A stretch of DNA of 64,000 bases from Kwoniella dejecticola CBS 10117 (GCF_000512565.2 NC_089307.1:1302001-1366000); one strand, 5' to 3'. Shown: positions 1 to 11,217, counted from the stretch's first letter. The notes: a model not told the origin generated them from the letters alone. Made by a program: numbers and translations.

Positions 1-122
1 ACCGATACGACCTCCACGTACACTTCCAGTCAACCAGATTCCCGACTGCAAAGCGGAGGTTCAAACGGTAAAAGGTGAATATACGTCACAGCCCATCCTC
101 TAGAAAGAACTTTCAATTCATC

Positions 123-1591
123 ATGTCTAATCAGGCTGGATATAATTACACACCCGAAGAACAGGCTGCAGCTGTGAGTGCAATTCGTCGTCTCTCATGT
201 TGCTAGTCCGACTTGCTGACCTTCGAAAACTCCTGAACATCGTATAGTGGGCAGCTGTAAGTCATCAACCTTTGCCGTCCACATCGAATCACCGCTGACT
301 GATTATCGATCTAGTATTACGCACAACAAGGCTACACCCAGGATCAAATCACCGCAGCTCTCGGTACAGGTACTGGTACCGGCTCTTCCTCCTCGGCGAG
401 TGCAAGTGCGAGTTCATATGGATATGGAGCTGGATCCTCGAATCAAGTGTACGCAGCTGCCGCTCCGGGTCAATTCCAGACTATCCAAGAGACCGATTTC
501 TTCCAACAATCCACAGCATACGATCCATCCACAGGTGCAGGTGCAGGCGTGAATTCTCACGATGCAGGCGGCTCGGGAGTGAACAGGACAGAGAAGAAGA
601 AGGCGGACATACCTACTCAGGGTCAGAAGAAGGAGACTGTCATCAGGAAAGGCAATGGAAAGACCTGGGAAGATCCGACTTTGGTAGAATGGGATCCAAG
701 TGAGTCCTGACCTCTCATTCCAGTCCACCTCAACAGGAGCTTCCCTTGTCTGTCCTGTCCGTCCTCTGTCCTCTTCATCTTTGTTCCAGACGTGGTGATC
801 ACGTCCCAAAAAGCTAGCTTCTCATATGCCTGCCTATTTACGACTACCTCACAGATCTCCAGTGAGGCACAATGAGATGAAAACTGATGCATCCAATCGT
901 AAATCGCAGAATGGTTTCGCCTCTTCGTAGGGGACGTATCCAACGACGTGAATGAACGTACGCTAGACGAGGCCTTTGGTAAATACGCAAGTTACTGTAA
1001 ATCCAAAGTCGTCAGAGATCGATTGAGTCTCAAGGTGAGTCGAGCTGCTTTTCGCCCTTTGCCTTTCCCCACACTCAGCAGATCCTTCCTCACGATATAC
1101 ACACCACAGCGGCGAAGGATGACTTCAGACTCAGAGCTAAGCTGACATGAATAACGGCGAACAAAGGCAAAATACGGTTTTATAGCTTTCAAAGACCCAG
1201 AAGATTTCCTCAAAGCATGGAAAGAGATGGATGGGAAATACGTAGGGAATCGGCCGATCAGATTATCAAAGATCAAAGATGATAAATACGGTAAGATCGA
1301 CACGGTTCAAATCGGTAATAAGAAGGTGAGTCCTCTGTCTTCTGTCTTCTTCTTCTCGAGCTTCGTCTTCCTTTGCGTCCTTCAATTTAGCTTCACCTCG
1401 CATGATTCATCCGATCTGATCCTGTCCATCATATCGCCTATCCAACACCTCACATCCATGTCCATGAACTGGAATGACTCTCTGATAAATCGTGCTGATT
1501 CGCCATTTACTCTCCACTATAGGCTAGACAACTGGAGAAGATCAGGAAGAATAAAGGTAAACCCCTAGACGGTCGACCTACTCCATGGTAA
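123..1591 (+). CDS. RBM42-like RNA-binding protein (one RRM)
   Basis: Six exons: 123-173, 248-256, 315-699, 910-1034, 1167-1325 and 1523-1591, giving 265 aa with every phase consistent. The N-terminal third is Gln/Ala/Gly/Ser-rich. A C-terminal RRM follows, with RNP2-like LFVGDV, RNP1-like KYGFIAF, then KDPEDFLKAWKEMDGKYVGN and a short tail ending RPTPW. The DPKWFRLFVGD entry and the NRPIRLSK segment are typical of RBM42, an hnRNP K-associated and spliceosome-linked nuclear RNA-binding protein. The start is the first ATG, in an AATTCATCATG context. Exon 2 is only 9 nt (codons for Trp-Ala-Ala). Family assignment is by motif recognition; the RRM itself is certain. The 5' neighbour lies outside the window. 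Confidence 0.87.
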
Positions 1592-2586
1592 TTACAATCA
1601 TCGTCAATAGTCAGTAGTCGATGACTGTTCAAGATATGTCCAAAATTCAGGGGTGGCGAATGAATGATAGATCGTAGACCAATATTATGAATTATGAATT
1701 ATCGATTTGGTACTTCGTACTTCGTTTCTCTACCCTGTGTATTCTGCTTTATCCCTTCAACCTCCTTTGCGCTCTAAGACTAGTGTGGGAGACATGATAT
1801 CATCAGGAGATCATCCCAACCTTCCTTCGATTTTCCATATCATGCAACCATATATATCGCTTGACCATTCATCGTGTTGACTTTGCACTTGCGCTCGCAA
1901 CTGCACTTGCAACTACAATTCAGGGTTCAGTTCAGAAATCGCTTACTCGTTGAAGAGTCGAGTAAATTACCGAGTACTGAGTACTATTTAATGAGTATCG
2001 CCAGCATGACCTGTATCAGTCATTCATTCGTTACGAGTACGTCCGAGATTTGTAGATACCATAAACATACCAAATACCACAATCATGGATTTTGCGAAAA
2101 GCAAATCAAAGTGAAGGGAGCGAAAAGAGCGAAAAGGGCGAAAAGGGTCAAACGCGAAAAGAGTGAGTGAGTTCCATGAAAAAGATAAACAGAAAGAACG
2201 TTAACCCCATGACCTAGAGAAGATAGATACCAAATCCAAATCAAAGCCCAAAAAGCAAAAGCCTATCAAATATAGATAATACAGTACGAACGAAAGTTTA
2301 GCCTACCTAGCCAGTCGAAATGATGGAGCGACATCCTCTCGTTACGAAACCAATTATATCGATTCAGATTCAAATGATGATTAAATCTCAATAATAAACC
2401 CATCTACCCTTCTCCAACTGTCAACTGTCAACAGTCAATTACACAATAGATATTTACCAAAATTCAGATCCTCCGCTTTTGCCTCTTGCTACCTCCTGTC
2501 TATCTAAGCCATGGTCGCCACCTGCTGCTCCCTCATCTTAGACTTCACGCTCTTTGTCTGGGTTCACTGGGTGATGCGACACTGCC
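1592..2586. other. Intergenic, convergent 3' ends
   Basis: AT-rich sequence between two convergent genes. Stop-free stretches here have no splice partners, homology or coding-like composition. The only structure is the short purine-rich tandem repeat listed separately. Confidence 0.6.
2119..2165 (+). repeat. Short tandem repeat, GCGAAAAGRG units
   Basis: About four imperfect 9-10 nt units (GCGAAAAGAG, GCGAAAAGGG and variants) in tandem in the convergent intergenic region. A similar GCGAAAAGGCGAAAAGG run lies near 10898 in another intergenic stretch. Confidence 0.6.
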
Positions 2587-5232
2587 TTATTCAGCTTGCT
2601 GTCGAGGTGTCAAGCCTCGTCTACTTCGTGGCGTTTGCCATGTCACCGGTCTTCTGGGTGTCGTCGTATTGATATCCGGCCTTCTAGGTGTCGCTCCCGT
2701 TCCAATATGACTACTCGTACTTGAAGTAGCAGTACCGGTACTACTGGTCGTGTTGGTACTCGATGAAAGAGTTACAGGAGGTATCGACATTGCTTTTTCC
2801 AATACCTTCTCATCTTGTCCTTCAGCTTCTTTCTCAGCTAACAGTTTCAACAAGTACATAGGATCCGTCTTCGTACGGGCTAGTGCTGTTCGATTCGCCG
2901 AAGCTGAAGTAGTAGAGGAAATACCACCAGTGATTGTCCTGGACAATAAAGAGACTGTATCGGGTCCTTCTCCGTTATTGTTCTCATGTATCTCGTTTCG
3001 ATCGTCGCCCAGCCTATCTCGTGCGCGCAGATCGGCAGTGAGCGAGGAAAAGATGCCGTCCAAGAATCTCGATGATTGGAGCACGTATTGTAATGCCACA
3101 TGAGACGTTTGATGCAGACTGTCAATCTATATGGCAGTCGTTATCAGCTCAGTGTCGCAATTTGAAACTTCGTATGTCTGGCAAGTCGAACACCATGACT
3201 GGAAGTTGCGAGGTAAAGAGGGATGACTTACCTTGTACTCGACATCATCAAAGTCACCTTTGGTCTCCAGCTCACTATCTTCTTGAGCGATTATACTTTC
3301 AGCGAGATTCATGGCTTTGTTCATCCAGGGTTCAGCCTTCGACATATCAGGCTCTTTGGTCGCCGATGCTATTTTACGCAACCTGTCGAGCGTTTCGGAC
3401 TGCTTCGTTCTGGTAAGCGAGACCAGAGCAGACCATTGAGCTTCTTCAGCTTTGAATCTGGAAAATTTATGAGTGGATTAGCTGATTTCGGACGATTCTA
3501 CTCCTATCTGGTAGCGCTACTTACTTGCGTATGTCTGCATTTGCAGCAGCCTCGACTTTCCGGTTCGATACGTTCCTCGGGTGTGGTTTTAGACCAGTCA
3601 AACTTGTTTCTTGGCCCTGCAGAGAAGAACCAAGAGTACGTTAGCAACCTTCGTAAATTCTCGATAGCGATATCAGTCTTTGAGAGGCTGCGGTTCAGTC
3701 TATGTGCAACGCCGCGAACAAATCCCACAAATTTGGAATGAAGGAATCTGATCGTTGCTCCGACATCTTGTGCCCAAGGTCTCTCGGAAATGAGCGGACA
3801 AAACGCAAAACGTTGACTAACCGGTACGCCAAACACACTCGTATCTACGCCACCGCGATTCATCTCTCTGACAAACTCGTCCATGATCTCTCTCAGAAGT
3901 TTGTCTCCCTCTTCTGATCTACCCGGGGGCAACGTGGCTTTCCCTTTCCCTTTATCTTTTCTGCTACTCGAAGGGATCTTGAGTGACTCCTCCATCGCTC
4001 GATTCGCACACCATACCAATAGCATCCGCGCTTTGATAGGCTCGGGGTAAGAGACCGGGATATGACGATAGAACAGCTTGAAATCGACGTTCTTGTGTGG
4101 CATCGCTATAGCCATCATGAAAGTCAGCTACCATACATTTACCGAACATGCCCTGAGGCTTGTTGAGTGTGCGGGCTAATCGATTTTTCAACTGACTTAT
4201 CTCTCCTCTACCCCAACTTGAACTCGCTCGAGAGCCTCGATGATCCAGTGAGCTCCTCCGTGCCTGCTGTCCTCTCAGTTCCTGGTTTTTCCTGATTATC
4301 GGCGTCTCGCTTTCCATGACGGGTACGACGCTCTCTTTGCTCAATTCCGCTACCCTGCTTAATCCCATCGACTGGCGAGTCTTCCGGACAAAAGACCCCT
4401 TGGGAGGTCCCATCGGTTGTGCCGACGTCGACGTAGATGCGTATTGTTGTGAATGAGAAGCAGAGAAACTCCGACGCGGCGGTGACCTTGGTCGAGGAGC
4501 AGATGGTCGCGATGGCTGAGAATGTGGAATATTCAGGCCGTCGACCCTCATTGTACCGGAAGTAGCGGTTTTCATTGTGTCCGTCTCTTCAATACCACTC
4601 AACGGGTCATCCGATGTGTTTATAGCTGCCTTTATAAGATCAACGGACTTGGATCTTCCCCTCGAGATCTTGATTCTCTTGTTACCGGTTGATGTCGATG
4701 TTGTAGGTGCTGCAGAGGCTGCTTGTGTAGGAGATTCCTGTCTTTCTCGTATCGTTCTCGTCGAGTCTCTTCTCCTGGCGATCTTTCGTTCTGATGGTGG
4801 GGGAAGTAAGTGCAAATCATCATCATTGTCTGGCGGCGTGTCCGAAGAATTCGTCATGGGAACAGGTTGAGGTTTGAATGCGGCTATTACAAAACACATC
4901 GCTCAGCTAGAGATCAACGTCGGATCTGTGTATGCGAATGCAATCAGAGACACTCACGTTGTTTCTTATTCTACGTTATTGGCATCGGAACAGCATCAAC
5001 GTAGAGATAAACATCAGTGAGGTTTCATATTCTTGACATTCCTCAGAATCCTTAGGTCAGAGACAGATTGACGACATACAGCAGGCTTCCTCTTTTTCTT
5101 ATCGAGCTCATCCTCCTCAACGGGTTTGTTGGAGGACATACTCTTCCGTTTCCCACTGACCATATTACTCCTTGAGTCAGTATGTAGGATAGTCGATACC
5201 GGGGTTGTTCGACTCGTTATTCGCGCGGCCAT
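2587..5232 (-). CDS. DSN1: Kinetochore protein Dsn1/Mis13
   Basis: Seven exons in transcription order: 5232-5080, 4970-4958, 4883-4143, 4105-3822, 3616-3525, 3457-3232 and 3126-2587. Phases agree and give 682 aa. This is a subunit of the MIND/Mis12 complex, which links the inner kinetochore to Ndc80. The N-terminal half is disordered and Ser/Pro/Arg-rich. Near residue 270 is a basic motif, ARRSSLDHRGSRASSSWGRG, of the type phosphorylated by Aurora B. The Mis13 core follows: PHKNVDFKLFYRHIPVSYPE, MLLVWCANRAMEE and a GGVDTSVFG motif. After the exon 4/5 junction comes HPRNVSNRKVEAAANADIRK and a coiled coil. The C-terminal about 100 residues are Ser/Thr-rich. Exon 2 is 13 nt. The start is the first in-frame ATG (MAARITS); a TTG four codons upstream is ignored. 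Longer than the animal protein, as in other fungi. Confidence 0.9.
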
Positions 5233-5692
5233 GTGATCATCCAACCTTGTGATTGCGAGAAGTGTCTTTCAGGCCTCGGTCTGAGATCCTCTTGGGTAAG
5301 TCTTGGTGAAGTTCCGGAGGTAGCTGGGCCTTGTCTCTGGCGATGATTATTGCTATGCTGACGATGAGGCCGGTGACGACAAAGATGTTTATGATGACTT
5401 TGTTATCGGGTCCAAAATCACGCGTCTTTCTTTCATCTTTGATCTTTGGTCATGTCTTGTTTACGTCTTGCGTCCATCTCAGGTACAGGCATTATATCGT
5501 TGAACAATTAATCTCATTTTATCCCAATTTTCCGCATTAGTCAGAGTACACGTCATCACTTTATCCAATTCGACCAAGTACACCGTACTGCACGTCTGTA
5601 ACGTCTGCACAACATAAAGGTCAAACTACTTACCGAGCATTTAGTCCATACGATACGAATATATCGGGAACGAGATCAATCTTCCACTCGAG
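5233..5692. promoter_or_regulatory. Divergent promoter region, DSN1 / GET1
   Basis: A 460 bp head-to-head spacer between the two start codons. No clear TATA box or repeat. An open stretch at 5331-5540 is not supported as a gene. Confidence 0.5.
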
Positions 5693-6775
5693 ATGCCTAA
5701 TCTGGCTCTACTGATATTCCTCGTGGTCCTGTTGACCCAAATCGTCTCATGGGTCGGTCAAATCGTGCTGCAAGAACTCGTAAGTCCACTTTGTGACATA
5801 TCATCGTCTCCGAACAGATTATTGGAACAATAAAAGAAACCGCAGCTGCTACACATGATCCTGTGAACCTTGACTGCACTATAATGTGCTGTGCTGATGT
5901 ACTGTGTGTTTCACTGCAATTCCAGGCTTTCACGATATATTCCAAAATATTCCTAACGAGATCCGCGAACGAACAGTCTAAATTGCGCAAACAAGTATTA
6001 AAGGACAAAGCCGAGCTCGGGGCAACTTCATCTCAAGACGAATTCGCAAAATGGGCCAAGATCAGGCGGAGGCTAGATAAAGGTTTAGCTGATCTCGAGA
6101 AATTGAGTGAGTCAGTCAATTTGATGCGTTTTCAGTATTCTTCCTTTCCCGTAATCTACATCGCTTCATATTTCCTTCTTCTTCTTCTTCTGTCTTACTC
6201 CTCACTCCGTACTGATGTCTTGACACCTGGTAGACACTCAAATGACTTCATCCAAAGGCTCATTCACCACGAAATTCAAGACTTTTTTATGGGTAATCAC
6301 GTCAGGATCCAAATTAGTCTTAGTGTGGTGGTTCAGGAAGAAGCCCGTATTCTGGTTACCTGAAGGATGGGTGCCGTACCCTATAGCGTGGTTGATCAGC
6401 TTCCCAAGTGCTCCTATAGGTGGGTTGTTTCTTGTCTTGTTTCTACCCACCTACAGCCTCCAAGTTGTAAGCGATAAGCTGAGTCCATGATAACCAAATG
6501 GGAATTTCGCAGGCTCCGTGTCGTCCGGCGCATGGTCCACAATATGTACGAGAGTCTTAGTCTCTCTCGAAGAAATCGTGAAAGCTTTACTTGCACCTTC
6601 TATACCAGGTAAGCTGGTCATTTCCCACCCGGTTGTTTAGCCAGCTGAGTAATTTTGGTATCTGATTGTATCTGATGCAGCTGAACCTATACCGACCGCA
6701 CCGTTCCCCACGGCGAACGAGAAGCAAGGAGCGAAGATCGAGCCCATAACGCTAGAGCACGAGAAGCTAGATTAG
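5693..6775 (+). CDS. GET1: Get1/WRB-type tail-anchored protein insertase subunit
   Basis: Five exons: 5693-5779, 5926-6106, 6234-6419, 6513-6608 and 6681-6775 (214 aa). This is the ER receptor subunit that with Get2 captures Get3 and inserts tail-anchored proteins. TM1 is at about residues 3-23 (LALLIFLVVLLTQIVSWVG). A cytosolic two-helix coiled coil follows, with the family motif SQDEFAKWAKIRRRLDKG at about 65-85. Two more membrane segments lie around residues 105-122 (FLWVITSGSKLVLVWWF) and 135-170. The C-terminus is short and polar, ending EHEKLD. Length and order match the CHD5/Get1 family. The start is the first ATG of the signal-anchor exon. Confidence 0.93.
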
Positions 6776-7036
6776 ACCGTTGGGAGCGAGTTACCGCTTA
6801 CGGGCACGGGTACGGGTATTATAGTGAATAATGAATAGAAATGCATACGAATCGACATTATTGCACGCTTCACACTGACTCGCTTTGTTCATCAATGATC
6901 AATGAATGCGGCACAAGGTGATGGTGGAATTGCCAGCGTTCACTATGCATGTATGTATGTATTACTTTCTGAGCTCTAGTTCCCCGATATGAGGAGTTTT
7001 CCTAGTTCACGATCGATAAATTGGTTGCCTAATTTT

Positions 7037-7056
7037 TGATTGATTGATTGATTGAA
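7037..7056 (+). repeat. GATT tetranucleotide run
   Basis: Four to five copies of GATT, the last imperfect, in the convergent intergenic region. Confidence 0.7.
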
Positions 7057-7283
7057 TGATTTTTTGCTTCCTGCAAATCGAATGACTTATATCCGCGCTT
7101 TCTTCGATAATGGTTCGCTGGCTGTTTCACCTTTCCTCTTGACTGCTTGTCCGTCTTCGTCAATTTGCATCGAAGGTTCATCTTCGCTCGCTGCCCTAAA
7201 GATAGACAAAGAAGAGCTTCAACTTGTGTTCTCACTTGCCATGACTCTTTCCCATCACATCACTTATCGCTGACTGAAACGCA

Positions 7284-7303
7284 GGTGGGCGGGCGGGCGG
7301 CCG
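7284..7303 (+). other. G-rich tract, possible quadruplex
   Basis: GGTGGGCGGGCGGGCGGCC: three runs of GGG plus flanking GG pairs separated by single bases. This is a possible G-quadruplex just past the TSA1 3' end. Only the composition is seen; structure is inference. Confidence 0.4.
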
Positions 7304-7548
7304 GAACTAGTGGGGTATCGTGAAACACTTCTTGATTGAGTGATTGAAAAGAGAAGAAGAGAAGAGAAGAATAACAATCCATCCGACATGTATATTTGTC
7401 TATATCTATCTACCTTTTTACTCTATGTCTATCGCGGCCGCTACCGCTCTACCCTGGGACACTACCTTCACCGACATGACATCTATTGATCTATATTGGA
7501 CTCCTAGCCAAAGCCAAAGCCAGAGAGCCAGAGCTAAGGGACACTGAC

Positions 7549-8681
7549 TTACTGCTTCTCAAAGTATTTAGCTTTGTTGGAAGTATCGATCGTGTCTTTG
7601 CCCTCCTCCCAGCCGGCAGGGCAGACTTCACCGTGTTCGTCGGTGAATTGGAACGCCTTGATCAATCGGATCGACTCTTCGACGGATCGGCCAACGGGCA
7701 GATCGTGCACGTGCATAGCTCGGAGAGTACCCTTAGGGTCGATGAAGAAGGTACCTCGGAGAGCGATACCTTCCTCGGGAAGGAGGACACCGTAAGCCTT
7801 AGCAGCGGCGTGGTTTCGGTCGGCGAGCTGTTCATGGCGAAAGATTCGGTATCAGCATAAGATTGGTGTTGGTGGGACGCATGATCGTCCGTCGGAATAG
7901 TAATGTGGAGTAATCCAATGATGAGAGAGCGCAAAAATAAATGAAGGATAGGATCAAGATTGGACTAGAACAGGACTCACCAAGGTCAACTTGAGATCGG
8001 GACCAAGACCACCCTCCTTTCTGTTAGTTTGGGACCAGGCAAGGTGGGTGAACTCGGAATCGGTGGAGACACCGATGACCTCGGCGCCGATAGCGGCGAA
8101 CTGAGGAAGGGCAGCGTTGAAAGCGAGGATCTCAGTTGGGCAGACGACTGCTCAAATATAGCGCAAAGTGGATCAGCTCAATTCCTGTCCAGCTATTCCA
8201 GTTCTGGCAGACCGAGGTGTGATATTGTGAGGGGCGAAGGTTTCATGATAGCGTTGAGGAGGTAGATCAGAGCAGACCAGGTCGGAATGCGACTTACAGG
8301 TGAAGTCCATAGGGTAGAAGACAAGGACGGTCCTGAGTACACATCAACATGATGAGATCGCTTGGTCAGCATATCATCCTCACTCGGGTGAGCTTGAGAC
8401 TCACCATTTTCCCTTGAAATCAGCCAACTTGATCTCCTCGAAAGAACCCTCCTTGACGGCGGTTCCAGCGAATTCACTGCGATCATACAATACAAGACAT
8501 AATCAGCCAAGCGTACTATCGCACTATCACTAGATTTTGCTGTGGGTCGAGATGGCAAAATTCGGCCGAGTCGATCCGAGCTGCGAGCCGACAATTACAG
8601 GCTTCGTGAGGATGACATTGAGGTAGTGAATGCTGCTTACGGAGCTGGCTTTTGGATTTGAGGTAATGGGTAAGCAGACAT
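7549..8681 (-). CDS. TSA1: Typical 2-Cys peroxiredoxin (thioredoxin peroxidase)
   Basis: Five exons in transcription order: 8681-8641, 8476-8405, 8332-8298, 8147-7981 and 7827-7549 (197 aa). Reduces hydrogen peroxide and organic peroxides using thioredoxin; cytosolic. The peroxidatic Cys is Cys52 in FTFVCPTE and the resolving Cys is Cys174 in GEVCPAGW. The GGLG motif (KEGGLGP) and a C-terminal YF motif (KAKYFEKQ) are both present. These two mark the hyperoxidation-sensitive, signalling-competent subtype. Length equals that of yeast Tsa1. The start MSAYPLPQIQKPAP is the first ATG and fits the family N-terminus. A 35 bp polypurine tract lies about 30 bp upstream of the ATG. Confidence 0.96.
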
Positions 8682-8710
8682 CTTGGCTATTTTCTTTTGT
8701 GTTGTTGTCA

Positions 8711-8745
8711 GAAAGAGAGAGAGAAAGAAGAAAGAAAGAAAGACG
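8711..8745 (+). repeat. Polypurine (GAAA/GA) tract in TSA1 upstream region
   Basis: A run of GA and GAAA units; on the TSA1 coding strand it is a CT-rich tract 30-65 bp upstream of the ATG. CT-rich leaders are common at fungal transcription starts. Function is inferred only. Confidence 0.5.
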
Positions 8746-9391
8746 ATACAAGAAGAGAAAAGTAAAGTGAATGGACGGTGTTCAAACTGGGTCGGGGAAT
8801 GGAAAGTCCTCGAATTCTGCAGATATCAATTGAGGATAAATTCCAATCGCGTAATTGCTGCTAAAATCCCAGGCTCACATTCCGAACAATCGGGGCTGCC
8901 CGGCTCTTTCTTTTTCGCCCTCCTTCTTCACCGTCCCACCGTAACGTACTCAGCTCATATCATGTCATGTCATGCATTTTCCCTGAGCTGAGTCAACCCA
9001 TAGCATATTCATCAGATAAAAAACACCCGACCACCCCACCGTACGCCGTGCTATATACCTTCGCCGTATGAGCGCATGAGCGAGCAAGAATTGAGATCAG
9101 CCACTCCTGGTCCACCGACATGAGATGAAATCAATTTCCAATCGGATTCCATGATTGGTCAATTACGCGACGCTTATCGCAGTCTACTTGCCTGTATTCT
9201 TTTATCATTAGTCGACAGGAAGATCAGCAGGACAGTCATCTTATAGACGGTAAACCAAGCTTGCGCATATGTATGCATGCAGCATGGACAGAAAGGAAGA
9301 GCTTTATGATTCATACAGACATACAAACATACAAAGTATCTCCATACAGAAGATCACAAGTCCCGGAAATACGATTCCGCATGCACGGCAA
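8746..9391. other. Intergenic: TSA1 promoter and 3' flank of the RnpA-like gene
   Basis: Roughly 650 bp without a supported gene. Contains a short CATGTCATGTCATGCAT run near 8962. Confidence 0.5.
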
Positions 9392-10786
9392 TCAAACTAC
9401 ATTTTCCAATATTGATGTTCCCAATAATGGCATTTTCGCTTTCTTACCAGATGTATCAACCATGTTGTTCTTGCCTCGAGGGATATACCTAGGTAAAGGC
9501 AAAGGCAGAGTAGCTTGTGAGATTTGATTTCTTGAATGCGCTTTTTGAAGATATTGTAAGCCTTTCAATATCTCCATCTGGATTTGTTGGAATGGAGCAT
9601 CGTGTATCTCAGCGGTCAACGAAGCTATATAAGCATATTCTGCAAGTTCAAGTTCATACAAAAACCACCGGCAAGAAGAAGGATATTATCAGCTTGAGGA
9701 ATGTTTCTGAGCGACACTCAGACGAAGAAGAGCATGTTTTTGGGAGAAAGGAAAGATAAGAAGACATACGATTATTGACTAATGTCCGACGATCACCCGA
9801 CTCGAAGTTCAACCCAAACTCTAACTTGGCATCGATGTCCTTGTCCTTGTCCGACGTAGCTTGCACCTTATTGAGTATTTCATCCAGCGCAGCTTTGAAC
9901 CGCCTTTTACACCTATTACGCTCTATTGCCAATTTACTGACCGCGTTCTTGCTTGACAAAACCGTAAAATATATGCAACGATTGTCCATCTTCCATCGCT
10001 CGTTCTCCTGCATGGGGTACGGGGCGACCTTCCGAGGTGGGAGTCTCGAGAATGGGATACAGCGGAGATTGAATAAGGGTGATCTGAAAACCGGGAGTTT
10101 TGTCGAAAATATCGAAGGGAGTGAAGTCTCGAGGTCGAAGCCTATTATATGTATCTACATTGCATGCGCATGGTCTCGTGGGCGATCATGGACCTTCACA
10201 ACTTGCAGCGTGCAGCGTCGACTCGACTGAGAGGGGGAACAGGAGCGGTAAGAGTTGACTTACCCGTTGATCAGGTGTACTGTTTCCACCGAGCGAATTG
10301 CCAGGATAAGTCCCCGTTCTACTTGATGCAGGCACACCTTTTGCCCTCGAAAGTCTTAGTTTTGAGCTCGCATCTGTGGTACCGCCCGTATTCCTCGGCC
10401 GCCGCTGGATATGCTGCCTCACTTCTGAACGTAAGGCAGACTGACCAAAGTTGTCCGTTCCCCGCCGATCTGTATTCATCTGAGTCGCATGAACACGTTG
10501 ATCGAGATGATCATTATGATGGCTCGTTGAAGGATCCAGCGGTATACTCTTCCTCCTTGATGGTCTCTTCATCGTTGTACCGGTACCTCCTGAAGACTCC
10601 CCTTGCTTGACTGGAAGCGCAAGAATCCGACAGGTCGAGCAGAACGTCCTCACTGTCCTTGCGTCCCCGGTTAGCAAACAAATATCATATATCTCGGCCT
10701 TGGAACGCTTCGAACGTACCCGAGGGACGGGCGCCGGACGCAGCCGGTATATGTAGAGGTAGCAAGCTCATCTTCTTACTGAACAT
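9392..10786 (-). CDS. Probable mitochondrial RNase P protein (RnpA-type), model uncertain
   Basis: Four-exon model: 10786-10720, 10652-10264, 10154-9770 and 9639-9392 (362 aa). The key evidence is SSKNAVSKLAIERNRCKRRF (near 9890-9950). It matches the bacterial RnpA signature, basic K-x-G-x-A-V-x-R-N-R-x-K-R followed by an amphipathic helix (KAALDEIL). The C-terminal block (YIASLTAEIHDAPFQQIQME) fits the end of that fold. The N-terminus is basic and Ser/Arg-rich with few acids (MFSKKMSLLPLHIPAASGAR), consistent with a mitochondrial presequence. The middle is a low-complexity linker. Start: ATG at 10784-10786; a second in-frame ATG is five codons later. Oddity: within 9980-10150 and 10264-10350 a second frame is open and looks more protein-like than the modelled one, so a splice or one-base error is possible. 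Other readings: an unrelated basic mitochondrial protein. Confidence 0.45.
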
Positions 10787-11217
10787 GAGGACTGAATTGC
10801 ATATCCATTGAGATCAGACAGGATAGGTCATCCAAGGTGATGAATGTGGGACTGATAATCAGTGATTCTGAAAAGTGGAGGCAAAGATGCAAGGCCCAAG
10901 CGAAAAGGCGAAAAGGCCTGCGTCGCAGTCACACAGCACAATTACGCCCATCATGCATGCGACGTGCATTGCGCTTTATATGCTGATGTACATATTCATA
11001 CATGATCTTATCCGTGCAGATTGTCCATGTGAGATAGTGTCCATAAATTACCCAAATCCTAAAAGATCAGCCCATGTCACTTAGATTACCAGAACTGCGA
11101 CCCATTAGATCCTGACCGACTCTATCGTCCCCTCACTTTAACTTGACCAGAGCACAACGAAGCCCTAGCTACCCGCCCTTCCACTTTTACAGTCATACAA
11201 CCTTCTTGCGACGTCAC
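10787..11217. other. Intergenic, tandem minus-strand genes
   Basis: 430 bp. No gene seen. Contains a second GCGAAAAGGCGAAAAGG run (about 10898-10914). Confidence 0.5.

Larger units (their letters stand above)
6776..7548. other. Intergenic, convergent 3' ends of GET1 and TSA1
   Basis: About 770 bp with no supported gene. It holds a short GATT tandem run (7037-7056), a G-rich tract (7284-7303) and purine-rich GAAGAGAA stretches near 7345-7370. Confidence 0.6.

Noticed and set aside
1874..2170. 98-codon plus-strand open frame
   Set aside because: Low complexity, ends in Lys/Arg repeats from a DNA tandem repeat, no homology.
3504..4118. A 204-codon minus-strand frame reading through intron 4 of DSN1
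   Set aside because: The phase-0 junction to GQETSLTGLKPHPRNVSNRK restores the conserved Dsn1 motif; the read-through frame does not.
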